Assembly (NCBI GenBank): GCA_043804035.1
Contig: JAZDJJ010000156.1
Coordinates: 1 to 8,536, forward strand
Direction: 5' to 3'
Length of the DNA: 8,536 bases
Source: JAZDJJ01 sp043804035
GTDB taxonomy: Bacteria > Bacteroidota > Bacteroidia > Palsa-948
The position numbers were made by a program, and so were the translations under genes. The notes below the pieces were generated by a model. The model was given only the letters and a program-made list of their open reading frames with translations, made no database searches and was not told the origin of the DNA. Positions within the stretch are counted from its first letter, which is position 1. The number at the start of each line of letters is the position of its first letter. Shown here piece by piece: positions 1 through 5,895 of this stretch.

Positions 1-117
1 TTCACAAGCGTGCCCATTCATTTCCACATGTGCAATAGGATTGAAGCCATGTCTGATAAACCCTTCGGAAAGTCCGCCAGCACCAGCAAATAAATCTATA
101 TAGTTAAATTCCTTCAT
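1..117 (-). CDS. DNA (cytosine-5-)-methyltransferase, N-terminal fragment (runs off left edge)
   Basis: Only the first 39 codons are present, reading leftward from an ATG at 117-115 and open to the window edge. The peptide begins MKEFNYIDLFAGAGG and continues LSEGF. This is motif I (FxGxG, S-adenosylmethionine binding) of C5 DNA methyltransferases, placed within a few residues of the start as is usual for the family. It is followed by HVEMNGHACE around residues 30-39, where the motif II acidic residue that contacts the SAM ribose is expected. The enzyme would methylate C5 of cytosine in a specific DNA site, as a restriction-modification partner or an orphan methylase. The catalytic PCQ and ENV motifs and the target recognition domain lie outside the window, so specificity and intactness cannot be judged. 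Two TAnnTTTG elements lie just upstream. Confidence 0.88.
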   Translation of the reverse strand, partial: MKEFNYIDLFAGAGGLSEGFIRHGFNPIAHVEMNGHACE

Positions 118-141
118 TATGAATACTTATTCATCTAATTA

Positions 142-167
142 CAAAATTAATCTTTTTTCCAAATATA
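142..167 (-). promoter_or_regulatory. Two candidate Bacteroidota -7 elements upstream of the C5 methyltransferase
   Basis: Read on the minus strand, TATATTTG (167-160) and TAATTTTG (149-142) both match the Bacteroidota -7 consensus TAnnTTTG exactly. They sit 42 and 24 bases upstream of the methyltransferase ATG, a sensible leader distance. I see no clear -33 TTTG at the usual spacing for either. In AT-rich DNA such matches occur by chance, so the call is tentative. Confidence 0.4.
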
Positions 168-210
168 AACTATTAATGCGTTGGCTAAAAAATGGCTCTT
201 TTGATTTTGC

Positions 211-253
211 CGAAGCGTTGGCTTCGTGTGTCGGGGCAAAGCCCGTCATGACG
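211..253. repeat. Cluster of small inverted repeats in non-coding DNA
   Basis: Three short palindromes lie end to end in an otherwise AT-rich gap. A 6-bp stem CGAAGC/GCTTCG has a GTTG loop (211-226). GGGC/GCCC has an AAA loop (234-244). The perfect 10-bp palindrome CGTCATGACG lies at 244-253. The cluster is more GC-rich than its surroundings. It lies between the 3' end of the minus-strand secreted-protein gene and the methyltransferase start. It could be a dispersed intergenic repeat or transcribed hairpins. No T-run directly follows the stem on either strand, so it is not called a terminator. Confidence 0.4.
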
Positions 254-320
254 AACTAAGGAAATAATTGATTACTTGCTTGCCTGTGCTGATGGCAGAC
301 AGGTAGTGAGATTGCCGAAC

Positions 321-353
321 TATTCGTTGTTCACTATTCGTTATTCGTTGTTC
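321..353. repeat. Short direct repeat TATTCGTTGTTC with 21-bp period
   Basis: TATTCGTTGTTC occurs exactly at 321-332 and 342-353, and a partial copy (TATTCGTT) lies between them at 335-342. It is simple-sequence-like and lies in non-coding DNA. No function can be assigned. The rest of the gene-free stretch 118-420 holds the inverted-repeat cluster at 211-253, the promoter candidates at 142-167 and a possible coding remnant at 353-424. Confidence 0.5.
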
Positions 354-424
354 TATTGTTTTATTATTTCGGCAAGATCAATAACCAGCTCAATATGAGT
401 TTGCGTAAGTCCTGAGAAATTCAA
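353..424 (-). pseudogene. Possible 3' remnant of a lost gene (about 23 codons)
   Basis: Downstream of the stop of the 421-921 gene, another minus-strand frame reads NFSGLTQTHIELVIDLAEII, then KQ and TAG (355-353). A stop (436-434) closes the frame upstream, and there is no ATG, only a TTG at 424-422. The peptide looks like a well-formed amphipathic helix with protein-like composition, unlike the adjacent non-coding DNA. It could be the tail of a truncated gene. It could also be chance. I do not recognise the family. Confidence 0.2.
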
Positions 425-921
425 AAACCGGTTTTATCGCTTCTGCGATGCTCTACAAGTACTCCTGCACACAATCCTTCCTGTCCTTTCACTATATCTT
501 TTTTTAATTCACCTGGAATAGTAACTTGTATGACTACATGTCGGGTGTTTTCGTTGGCAATCTGAATTTCCTGCGTGTTATTATCGGTAGAATTATCATA
601 AAGCACTTCATCTGTTTTGGCATCTTTAATAGTAAAAGATATTTGTGATTTGTCTTCGCTGCAAACAGAAATATGATAATCCATCCCTTTATAGAAAACA
701 GATTTTATAATTGAAACCTGTCCTTTATGAAACAATCCGCTACGGGATTGTCCATTATAAGCAAAACCCTCATCAGGAGAGCACTGACAAGCTTTTTTAT
801 GAAAATCCAGACAAGGATTGCTGGCAACAGTTTTAGGTACATTCCCATATCGTTGAGCAATACCTGGTACTACCACGAAACTAATTGCAAACATTAAATA
901 GAAAGGAATTAACTTTTTCAT
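421..921 (-). CDS. Secreted cysteine-containing protein of unknown function
   Basis: This 166-residue protein starts with a Sec signal peptide: MKK, a hydrophobic core to about residue 20, and probable cleavage after PGIAQ near residue 23. The mature part should be periplasmic or extracellular. It has five cysteines: C37, C45 and C47 clustered in NPCLDFHKKACQC, then C87 (SVCSED) and C151 (GLCAGVLVEH). Around residues 53-66 is GFAYNGQSRSGLF, and KGMDYHISVC follows at 78-87. The middle and C-terminal parts alternate in a beta-strand pattern, and YDNSTDNN (108-115) resembles a loop. From memory this resembles small secreted proteins found in Bacteroidota, but I know of no assigned function. Disulfides are likely, though five cysteines leave one unpaired. 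It starts 31 bases after the stop of the lipoprotein gene (953-1852) on the same strand, so the two are probably co-transcribed. The start is preceded by an A-rich tract and no Shine-Dalgarno sequence. Confidence 0.8.
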   Translation of the reverse strand: MKKLIPFYLMFAISFVVVPGIAQRYGNVPKTVASNPCLDFHKKACQCSPDEGFAYNGQSRSGLFHKGQVSIIKSVFYKGMDYHISVCSEDKSQISFTIKDAKTDEVLYDNSTDNNTQEIQIANENTRHVVIQVTIPGELKKDIVKGQEGLCAGVLVEHRRSDKTGF

Positions 922-952
922 TTTTTTTATTTTGTTTGGTTTATTCTCCGAT

Positions 953-1852
953 TTATTTTGTCATTGTAAACAAGTTGCGAATATTTTTGACGTTGTCAGA
1001 AATTGCTTGATACTGTTTTTCAGTGATGTTTATTTTCGTTCCTCCGCCGAATATTTTTTTACCATTCTTTACAATAGATTTACCCGAAACAGTTTCTTCT
1101 TTTAATTGAGCAAAACTTAACTGAAGTTCATTGAGGTGTCCAATAACTTCGTATACACTGGCATCCGATTCGTATTTTTTCAGATAGCCAATAAGATTAT
1201 CTAAAGTATATTTTTGTTCGGCTATCCTGTCAATGGCAGAATTATTTGCTTTAAACTTTTTTGTCATATTAGTAACGAGATATAAACTTTCAATCCAACC
1301 ACCAGTAATCACAAGCGCTAACACATTTGCTTTATTACTTTTCTCAAGGTCTTTAACAGAAGAAAAATAAATAATATTAGAAATATTACTGAGTGAATCA
1401 TTGTTTCCGATATTCTTTTTAATACGGTCTGCTGTTGCTTCGCTGATAGCACCTGATATACCAAGTTCATCTCCTAATTTTTTTACATTAACAAAATATT
1501 GGAGGGCTTCTACCCCGTAATCAAATGTGCTACAATACAAAAAGTCAGTAGCATAAATTCCAAAATTCAATGCTTTGGATTTGATATCAATATAATTTTT
1601 GTAATTACTTGGAGGATTTACATAAGTAGTACTTTTCCCTGTTCCTCCAATGTCTTTGATAAATTCAAACATTTCATCAGGAGCAGGAACCATGTAATAT
1701 TCTTCTGTCTCTCCTGAACCGGAAGCCATTGTGTTTTGCTCAACAGCAATAGTATCGGCGGCAGTATTATCTGCGTTTTCTTCTGAATTATTGCATGCAG
1801 TAAAAAATGCAGCAATAAAAATAATGCTGATGTTTAAAAATAATTTTTTCAT
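953..1852 (-). CDS. Lipoprotein of unknown function (Bacteroidota type)
   Basis: This 299-residue protein has a lipoprotein signal peptide: MKK, a hydrophobic stretch and FFTAC with the lipidated cysteine at C20. The residues after it (NNSEEN) are polar and acidic, which in Bacteroidota can favour export to the cell surface; that is inference. A low-complexity Ala/Thr/Asn linker runs to about residue 50. The remainder looks mostly helical and globular, with distinctive segments ALNFGIYATDFLY (94-106) and ALVITGGWIESLYLVTN (179-195). Similar lipoproteins are, to my recollection, seen in Bacteroidota genomes without known function. I see no catalytic motif. It is the first gene of a likely two-gene minus-strand operon with the secreted protein at 421-921. 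A TAnnTTTG element lies 30 bases upstream of its ATG. Confidence 0.82.
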   Translation of the reverse strand: MKKLFLNISIIFIAAFFTACNNSEENADNTAADTIAVEQNTMASGSGETEEYYMVPAPDEMFEFIKDIGGTGKSTTYVNPPSNYKNYIDIKSKALNFGIYATDFLYCSTFDYGVEALQYFVNVKKLGDELGISGAISEATADRIKKNIGNNDSLSNISNIIYFSSVKDLEKSNKANVLALVITGGWIESLYLVTNMTKKFKANNSAIDRIAEQKYTLDNLIGYLKKYESDASVYEVIGHLNELQLSFAQLKEETVSGKSIVKNGKKIFGGGTKINITEKQYQAISDNVKNIRNLFTMTK

Positions 1853-1881
1853 TGTATTGCAGTCGTTTATGAATTTAAGAA

Positions 1882-1889
1882 CAAATGTA
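1882..1889 (-). promoter_or_regulatory. Candidate -7 element for the lipoprotein operon
   Basis: Read on the minus strand, TACATTTG matches the Bacteroidota TAnnTTTG consensus exactly and sits 29 bases before the lipoprotein ATG. A TTTTG at 1910-1906 could be the -33 element, but the spacing of 16 bases is shorter than the usual 19-21. It lies in the divergent intergenic region shared with the rRNA methyltransferase gene. Confidence 0.45.
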
Positions 1890-1958
1890 ATAATTTTTTA
1901 ATATGCAAAAATAATAATTATTTGTATTAGCAATAAGTAACAACAATTTTTGAAACAT

Positions 1959-1966
1959 TATCTTTG
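1959..1966 (+). promoter_or_regulatory. Candidate -7 element for the rRNA methyltransferase gene
   Basis: TATCTTTG matches the Bacteroidota -7 consensus TAnnTTTG exactly. It lies 32 bases before the ATG at 1999, giving a leader of roughly 25 bases. There is no clear TTTG at the expected -33 spacing. With the minus-strand element at 1889-1882, it makes 1853-1998 a divergent promoter region. Confidence 0.45.
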
Positions 1967-1998
1967 CCATTGTGTTTTATTGATGCCTAAATAACAAG

Positions 1999-3204
1999 AT
2001 GAAAGAAAAAACAAAAGTAATATTAAAATCTAATAAAGAGCAATCTCTCCGCAGATTTCATCCATGGGTTTTTTCAGGTGCAATAAAAAATATTGAGGGC
2101 GAAGTTCATGATGGCAGTGTTGTAGAAGTGTATGATAATAAAAATGAATTTCTTGGAATAGGGCATTATCATAATGGTTCAATTGCTATACGAATTTTTT
2201 CTTTTAATAAAATTTATCCCGATAAAAATTTCTGGAAATCAAAAATTCAAAATGCATTTGAGTTTCGGAAAAAACTCGGGCTCACATATCATCCGTCAAC
2301 TAATTGTTACCGCCTCGTGTATGCCGAAGGTGATGGGTTACCCGGTCTCATCATTGACTTTTTTAACGGAACTGCTGTGATACAATGCCATTCGGTTGGA
2401 ATGTATTTAATAAGGAATGAAATAGTTGAAGCATTAAAAGAAATTTACGGGAATAATTTAAAAAATATCTTTGATAAAAGTCAGGAGACACTTCCGAAAA
2501 ATTCAAACATCAACGTTTCAAACGAATATCTTTTTGGTGAAGAAACAGATGAACAACATTTAATTCTTGAAAACGATTTAACTTTTTGGGCTGATTGGAA
2601 AGACGGACAGAAAACAGGATTCTTTATTGACCAAAGAGAAAACCGACAATTGCTTGCTCGCTACTGTGAAAAGAAAACTGTACTCAACGCTTTTTGCTAC
2701 ATAGGAGCATTTTCTGTTTATGCACTTCATTCAGGAGCAAAAGAAGTTTATTCTGTTGATAGTTCAAAACGTGCAATTGAACTTACAGAAAAAAATATTA
2801 AATTAAATTCTTCCTCTGGAAAACACAAATCGGTTTTGTCGGATATTTTTAATTTTTTCTCCCTCTTTGCAAAAGAAAATAGCGAAAAGATATTTGATGT
2901 GATAATCCTGGATCCTCCTGCTTTTGCCAAGCATCACGATGCTAAGCACAACGCGGTGATGGGATATAAAAGATTAAATATAGAAGCATTAAAACAAATA
3001 AAATCGAGAGGAATACTTTTTACTTTCTCTTGTTCTCAGATAATTGACCGTTCTCTTTTTGAAAAAACAATTATGTCGGCTGCCATTGTTGCCGAAAGAA
3101 ATGTACGTGTATTACATCATCTATCACAATCGCCTGACCATCCTGTAAATATTTTTCATCCCGAAGGAGAATATCTTAAAGGGTTAGTGCTTTTTGTGGA
3201 ATAA
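1999..3204 (+). CDS. rlmI: Class I SAM-dependent rRNA (cytosine-C5) methyltransferase, RlmI family
   Basis: This 401-residue protein has the full RlmI-type (COG1092) layout. An N-terminal PUA RNA-binding domain spans about residues 1-75 (RRFHPWVFSGAI, then FLGIGHYH). A linking region contains YAEGDGLPGLIID (108-120). A Rossmann methyltransferase domain follows. Key signatures are KTGFFIDQRENR (205-216), motif I VLNAFCYIGAFSVYA (228-242), the acidic motif II SVD (252-254), motif IV ILDPPAF (303-309) and FTFSCSQ (341-347). C345 is in the place of the catalytic cysteine that attacks cytosine C6. In Escherichia coli the family member makes m5C1962 in 23S rRNA, and the same role is inferred here. 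Length matches the family (about 395-400). It is the first gene of the plus-strand run, preceded by a TAnnTTTG element and no Shine-Dalgarno sequence. Exact orthology to RlmI rather than a sister clade is not proven. Confidence 0.9.
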   Translation: MKEKTKVILKSNKEQSLRRFHPWVFSGAIKNIEGEVHDGSVVEVYDNKNEFLGIGHYHNGSIAIRIFSFNKIYPDKNFWKSKIQNAFEFRKKLGLTYHPSTNCYRLVYAEGDGLPGLIIDFFNGTAVIQCHSVGMYLIRNEIVEALKEIYGNNLKNIFDKSQETLPKNSNINVSNEYLFGEETDEQHLILENDLTFWADWKDGQKTGFFIDQRENRQLLARYCEKKTVLNAFCYIGAFSVYALHSGAKEVYSVDSSKRAIELTEKNIKLNSSSGKHKSVLSDIFNFFSLFAKENSEKIFDVIILDPPAFAKHHDAKHNAVMGYKRLNIEALKQIKSRGILFTFSCSQIIDRSLFEKTIMSAAIVAERNVRVLHHLSQSPDHPVNIFHPEGEYLKGLVLFVE

Positions 3205-3253
3205 AAAAAACAATCGTCATACATTATTTATTCAATAGTTATTCATTTTTCTG

Positions 3254-3261
3254 TAATTTTG
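3254..3261 (+). promoter_or_regulatory. Candidate -7 element for the small exported protein-fmt pair
   Basis: TAATTTTG matches TAnnTTTG exactly, 17 bases before the ATG at 3279, which gives a very short leader. No convincing -33 element is visible. If real, it lets the 3279-4693 pair be expressed independently of the upstream methyltransferase gene. Confidence 0.35.
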
Positions 3262-3278
3262 CCAATCAGAATTTTACG

Positions 3279-3635
3279 ATGAAAAAAATATTTTATTTTT
3301 TCCTTTCCTTATGCATTATACTATGTACCTTGTGCCTTTCTTTTTGTTGTTGTATAAAAAAAACTACAGGAGAAAAAATAAATATTGTGGAACAAAAAAG
3401 GGACTTTGAAAAAGAGGGCTACACCAAAGCCACTGTAATTTTTTCTGACATTGATGTATGTAAATATGTTTTACAATTAGAGGATGGAAAAAAATTAGAG
3501 CCGACAAATCTTTTAGCAGATTTCAAGAAAGATAAATTAGCAGTGTGGATTAAATATCAGGAAAAGAAAAATGTAATTAGCATTTGTATGGTTGGGCAAA
3601 TAGTTGAGATTACAGATATACAACCGGGAAAATAA
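3279..3635 (+). CDS. Small exported protein, possible lipoprotein, function unknown
   Basis: This 118-residue protein starts MKKIFYFFLSL, and a very hydrophobic segment runs to a triple cysteine at C23-C25. LSFC is only a poor lipobox because the -1 residue is Phe, so lipidation is possible but not certain. The mature part (about 30-118) contains YTKATVIFSDIDVCKYVLQL, then EDGKKLEPTNL, VWIKYQ and a C-terminal IVEITDI. This strand-rich pattern could form a small OB-like barrel, which is inference. It resembles short hypothetical proteins I recall from Bacteroidota. Its TAA stop (3633-3635) shares a base with the fmt ATG (3635-3637), so translation of the two is probably coupled. No enzymatic motif is visible. 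Confidence 0.8.
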   Translation: MKKIFYFFLSLCIILCTLCLSFCCCIKKTTGEKINIVEQKRDFEKEGYTKATVIFSDIDVCKYVLQLEDGKKLEPTNLLADFKKDKLAVWIKYQEKKNVISICMVGQIVEITDIQPGK

Positions 3636-4693
3636 TGAATGAAAATACAAGAATAATTTTTTTTGGTACACCCAAATTTGCTGTTGCTTCACTGAATATA
3701 CTTGTGAAGAATGGATACAACATTGTTGCTGTTGTTACCGCTCCCGACAAGCCGGCAGGAAGAGGATTGGAAATAAAAATGCCTGCTGTAAAAGAATTTG
3801 CGTTCTCAAAAAATATAAAAGTGCTTCAGCCGGAAAAATTAAACAACGAAGATTTCGTAAATCAGCTTCGTGAAAAAAAACCGGATATAGGAGTTGTAGT
3901 AGCTTTTAGAAAACTCCCTGAACAAGTTTGGAAAATGCCTGCGCTTGGTACTTTTAATCTTCATGCCTCATTGCTTCCACATTATCGTGGTGCTGCGCCA
4001 ATTAACTGGTCTATCATCAACGGAGAAAAAGAAACCGGACTAACAACTTTTTTCCTGAATGAAGAAATTGATACAGGAAAAATTATTTTTCGTGTGAAAG
4101 TAAATATAGATGAAAATGAAACTGCCGGAGAACTGCACGACAAAATGATGAATCATGGAGCAGATTTGGTTTTGAAAACTGTTCGTGCAATAGAATCAGG
4201 AAATTTTACGACCGAAGTACAAGCATCTTTTGTCTCGCCAAATAAAAAACTCAAATCAGCCCCGAAGATTTTTAAAAATGATTGCAAAATTAATTGGGAA
4301 AAATCTATTGATGATATTTATGATTTTATTCGCGGACTAAGTCCGTATCCAACAGCATGGACAGAACTCAAAAACACATCACAACTTTCTCTTCAAGGAG
4401 GAGAAACGATTTTGTTAAAAATATTTAAAAGTAAAAAAGAATATGCTCAACATGAATTTCCCATAGGAGAAATTATTATCGGTAACAAATGCAATTCATC
4501 ACTCCCGATAGTTGTACCTGCCGATAAACAGGATGAGGTGAAGATGGAAAAACATCAACTATTCGCCAAAATTGCTGTGAAAGATGGATTCATTTATTTA
4601 ACGGAGGTGCAATTAGCAGGAAGAAAAAAAATGCACATTGAAGAATTTCTCCGCGGATTTTCTTTTGATAATTGGAAAATAATTTGTTCATGA
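3635..4693 (+). CDS. fmt: Methionyl-tRNA formyltransferase
   Basis: This 352-residue protein transfers a formyl group from 10-formyltetrahydrofolate to Met-tRNA(fMet), making the bacterial initiator tRNA in the cytoplasm. The N-terminal formyltransferase domain has FFGTPKFAVASL (9-20) and TAPDKPAGRG (35-44). The catalytic block FNLHASLLPHYRGAAPINWS (107-126) carries N108 and H110, and EEIDTGKI (143-150) carries D146, completing the Asn-His-Asp triad. The C-terminal tRNA-binding domain shows INWEKS (219-224), FIRGLSPYPTAW (231-242) and EVQLAGRKKM (324-333). It is longer than the usual 310-320 residues. The extra length appears to be an insertion at about 282-310 in the C-terminal domain, rich in polar residues. 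The start overlaps the stop of the preceding small gene by one base. There is no peptide deformylase gene in the window. Confidence 0.96.
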   Translation: MNENTRIIFFGTPKFAVASLNILVKNGYNIVAVVTAPDKPAGRGLEIKMPAVKEFAFSKNIKVLQPEKLNNEDFVNQLREKKPDIGVVVAFRKLPEQVWKMPALGTFNLHASLLPHYRGAAPINWSIINGEKETGLTTFFLNEEIDTGKIIFRVKVNIDENETAGELHDKMMNHGADLVLKTVRAIESGNFTTEVQASFVSPNKKLKSAPKIFKNDCKINWEKSIDDIYDFIRGLSPYPTAWTELKNTSQLSLQGGETILLKIFKSKKEYAQHEFPIGEIIIGNKCNSSLPIVVPADKQDEVKMEKHQLFAKIAVKDGFIYLTEVQLAGRKKMHIEEFLRGFSFDNWKIICS

Positions 4694-4736
4694 TTTTGCA
4701 TGGTTTCATTTTTTATCAGATATATTGTAATTGATT

Positions 4737-5804
4737 ATGAGTAAGCAGAAAAAAATAAAATCCTTTAATCCAAACAACGTTGCTGTTGGTGATAGCAATA
4801 TCTTCGGACTTCCGTTTATGCCTGATGAAGCAACGATAGTTTTAATTCCTGTTCCATGGGATGTAACGGTTTCTTATCGTGATGGAACGTCAAAAGGTCC
4901 GCAGGCAATTTTTGACGCTTCTGTACAAGTGGATTTATTTGACCCACTTGTAAAAGATGCATGGAAAATAGGAGTGGCGATGGAAAATATTTCAAAAGAA
5001 ATTGCGAAAAAGAATTTTGTAATGAGAAAAAAAGTAATCAAGTACATCAGTAATCTTGAAAAAGAATTTTCTGCCGATACATTGCTAATGAAAAAAATTC
5101 GTGATGAAGTAAATGCAGAATGCCGCAATTTGAATTTATGGGTAAAAAATTCTACTGAAAAATATTTAAAGAAAAATAAATTGGTTGCACTAATTGGAGG
5201 CGATCATAGCATATCACTTGGCTTCATAGAAGCGCTGGCAGAAAAACATTCTGAATTTGGAATTTTGCAAATAGATGCCCATTGTGATTTGAGGAAATCT
5301 TATGAAGGATTTGAGTATTCACATGCTTCCATTATGTATAATGTCATGAAGATTCCTCAGGTAAAAAAAATAGTACAGGTAGGTATTCGTGACTGGTGCG
5401 AAGAGGAAAATAATTATATCAATTCACCCGTCTCATGCGGAAGAGTGAAAACATATTTTGATTATGTGATGAAGAACGAAATGTATAAAGGAAAAAGTTG
5501 GAAAGAAATCTGCTCTGACATTGTTTTTAATCTTCCTGAAAATATCTACATCAGTTTTGACATTGATGGACTTGACCCAAAACTTTGTCCGAATACAGGC
5601 ACTCCCGTTCCCGGAGGATTAGAATTTGAAGAAGCAGTTTATCTGATAGAACAAGTTGTGATAAGTGGAAAAAAAATTATCGGCTTTGATTTAAATGAAG
5701 TTGCGCCAGGAAAAAATGATGAGTGGGACGGAAATGTTGGAGCAAGGATACTTTACAAGATGTGTAATCAAATGGCTGTTTCTAATGGACAAACATTTTT
5801 ATAA
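4737..5804 (+). CDS. Arginase/agmatinase/formimidoylglutamase family ureohydrolase
   Basis: This 355-residue binuclear-manganese hydrolase removes urea or a similar group from a guanidino substrate. All metal-binding motifs are present: GGDHS (154-158, H157), IDAHCD (179-184; D180, H182, D184) and SFDIDGLDP (273-281; D275, D277). TGTPVPGG (287-294) follows as in active members. The N-terminal FNPNNVAVGDSNIFGLPF and PVPWDVTVSYRDGTSKGP resemble Bacteroidota members annotated only as arginase family. A helical, lysine-rich stretch at about 85-148 makes it longer than typical agmatinases (about 300). The loop after DAHCDLR reads SHASIM, so substrate (agmatine, arginine or other) cannot be read from sequence. 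I chose the ATG at 4737; an in-frame TTG at 4731 would add two residues and is less likely. It follows fmt after a 43-base gap, with only a weak promoter-like TTTG-N22-TATATTG there. Confidence 0.9.
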   Translation: MSKQKKIKSFNPNNVAVGDSNIFGLPFMPDEATIVLIPVPWDVTVSYRDGTSKGPQAIFDASVQVDLFDPLVKDAWKIGVAMENISKEIAKKNFVMRKKVIKYISNLEKEFSADTLLMKKIRDEVNAECRNLNLWVKNSTEKYLKKNKLVALIGGDHSISLGFIEALAEKHSEFGILQIDAHCDLRKSYEGFEYSHASIMYNVMKIPQVKKIVQVGIRDWCEEENNYINSPVSCGRVKTYFDYVMKNEMYKGKSWKEICSDIVFNLPENIYISFDIDGLDPKLCPNTGTPVPGGLEFEEAVYLIEQVVISGKKIIGFDLNEVAPGKNDEWDGNVGARILYKMCNQMAVSNGQTFL

Positions 5805-5838
5805 AGTTCTTAAAGATGATTACTTTAATGTTAGATTG

Positions 5839-5850
5839 GCAAATATTTGC
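5839..5850. repeat. Perfect 12-bp palindrome in convergent intergenic region
   Basis: GCAAATATTTGC is self-complementary and extends by ATT/AAT with one bulged G. It lies in the 91-base gap between the converging ureohydrolase and Res genes, where a bidirectional terminator would be expected. The stem is AT-rich, has no loop and no following T-run, so it is a weak terminator candidate at best. Confidence 0.3.
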
Positions 5851-5895
5851 AATTTGAATTAACCAAATAATAATGTCTTCACCAAACTTCATTAT

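Noticed and set aside
283..303. Inverted repeat CCTGT/ACAGG as a terminator or attachment site
   Set aside because: The stem is only 5 bp, with no T-run and no partner copy in the window.
1499..1815. Small open frames within the lipoprotein gene (1499-1717 plus, 1618-1815 minus)
   Set aside because: They overlap a well-supported lipoprotein gene and have no recognisable motif. They are frame shadows.
2174..2930. Small open frames within the rRNA methyltransferase gene (2174-2380 plus, 2748-2930 minus)
   Set aside because: Both lie wholly inside a gene with all RlmI motifs and show no features of their own.
4731..4733. TTG start for the ureohydrolase
   Set aside because: An ATG two codons later (4737) gives the natural MSKQKK start. 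TTG adds only two residues, and there is no ribosome binding site favouring it.
4874..5128. 84-codon minus-strand frame in the ureohydrolase gene
   Set aside because: It is antisense to a well-supported enzyme gene, and its sequence reflects the complement of lysine-rich codons.
5805..5895. Bidirectional terminator between the converging genes
   Set aside because: The only palindrome (5839-5850) is AT-rich, loopless and not followed by a T-run, so I list it as a palindrome only.
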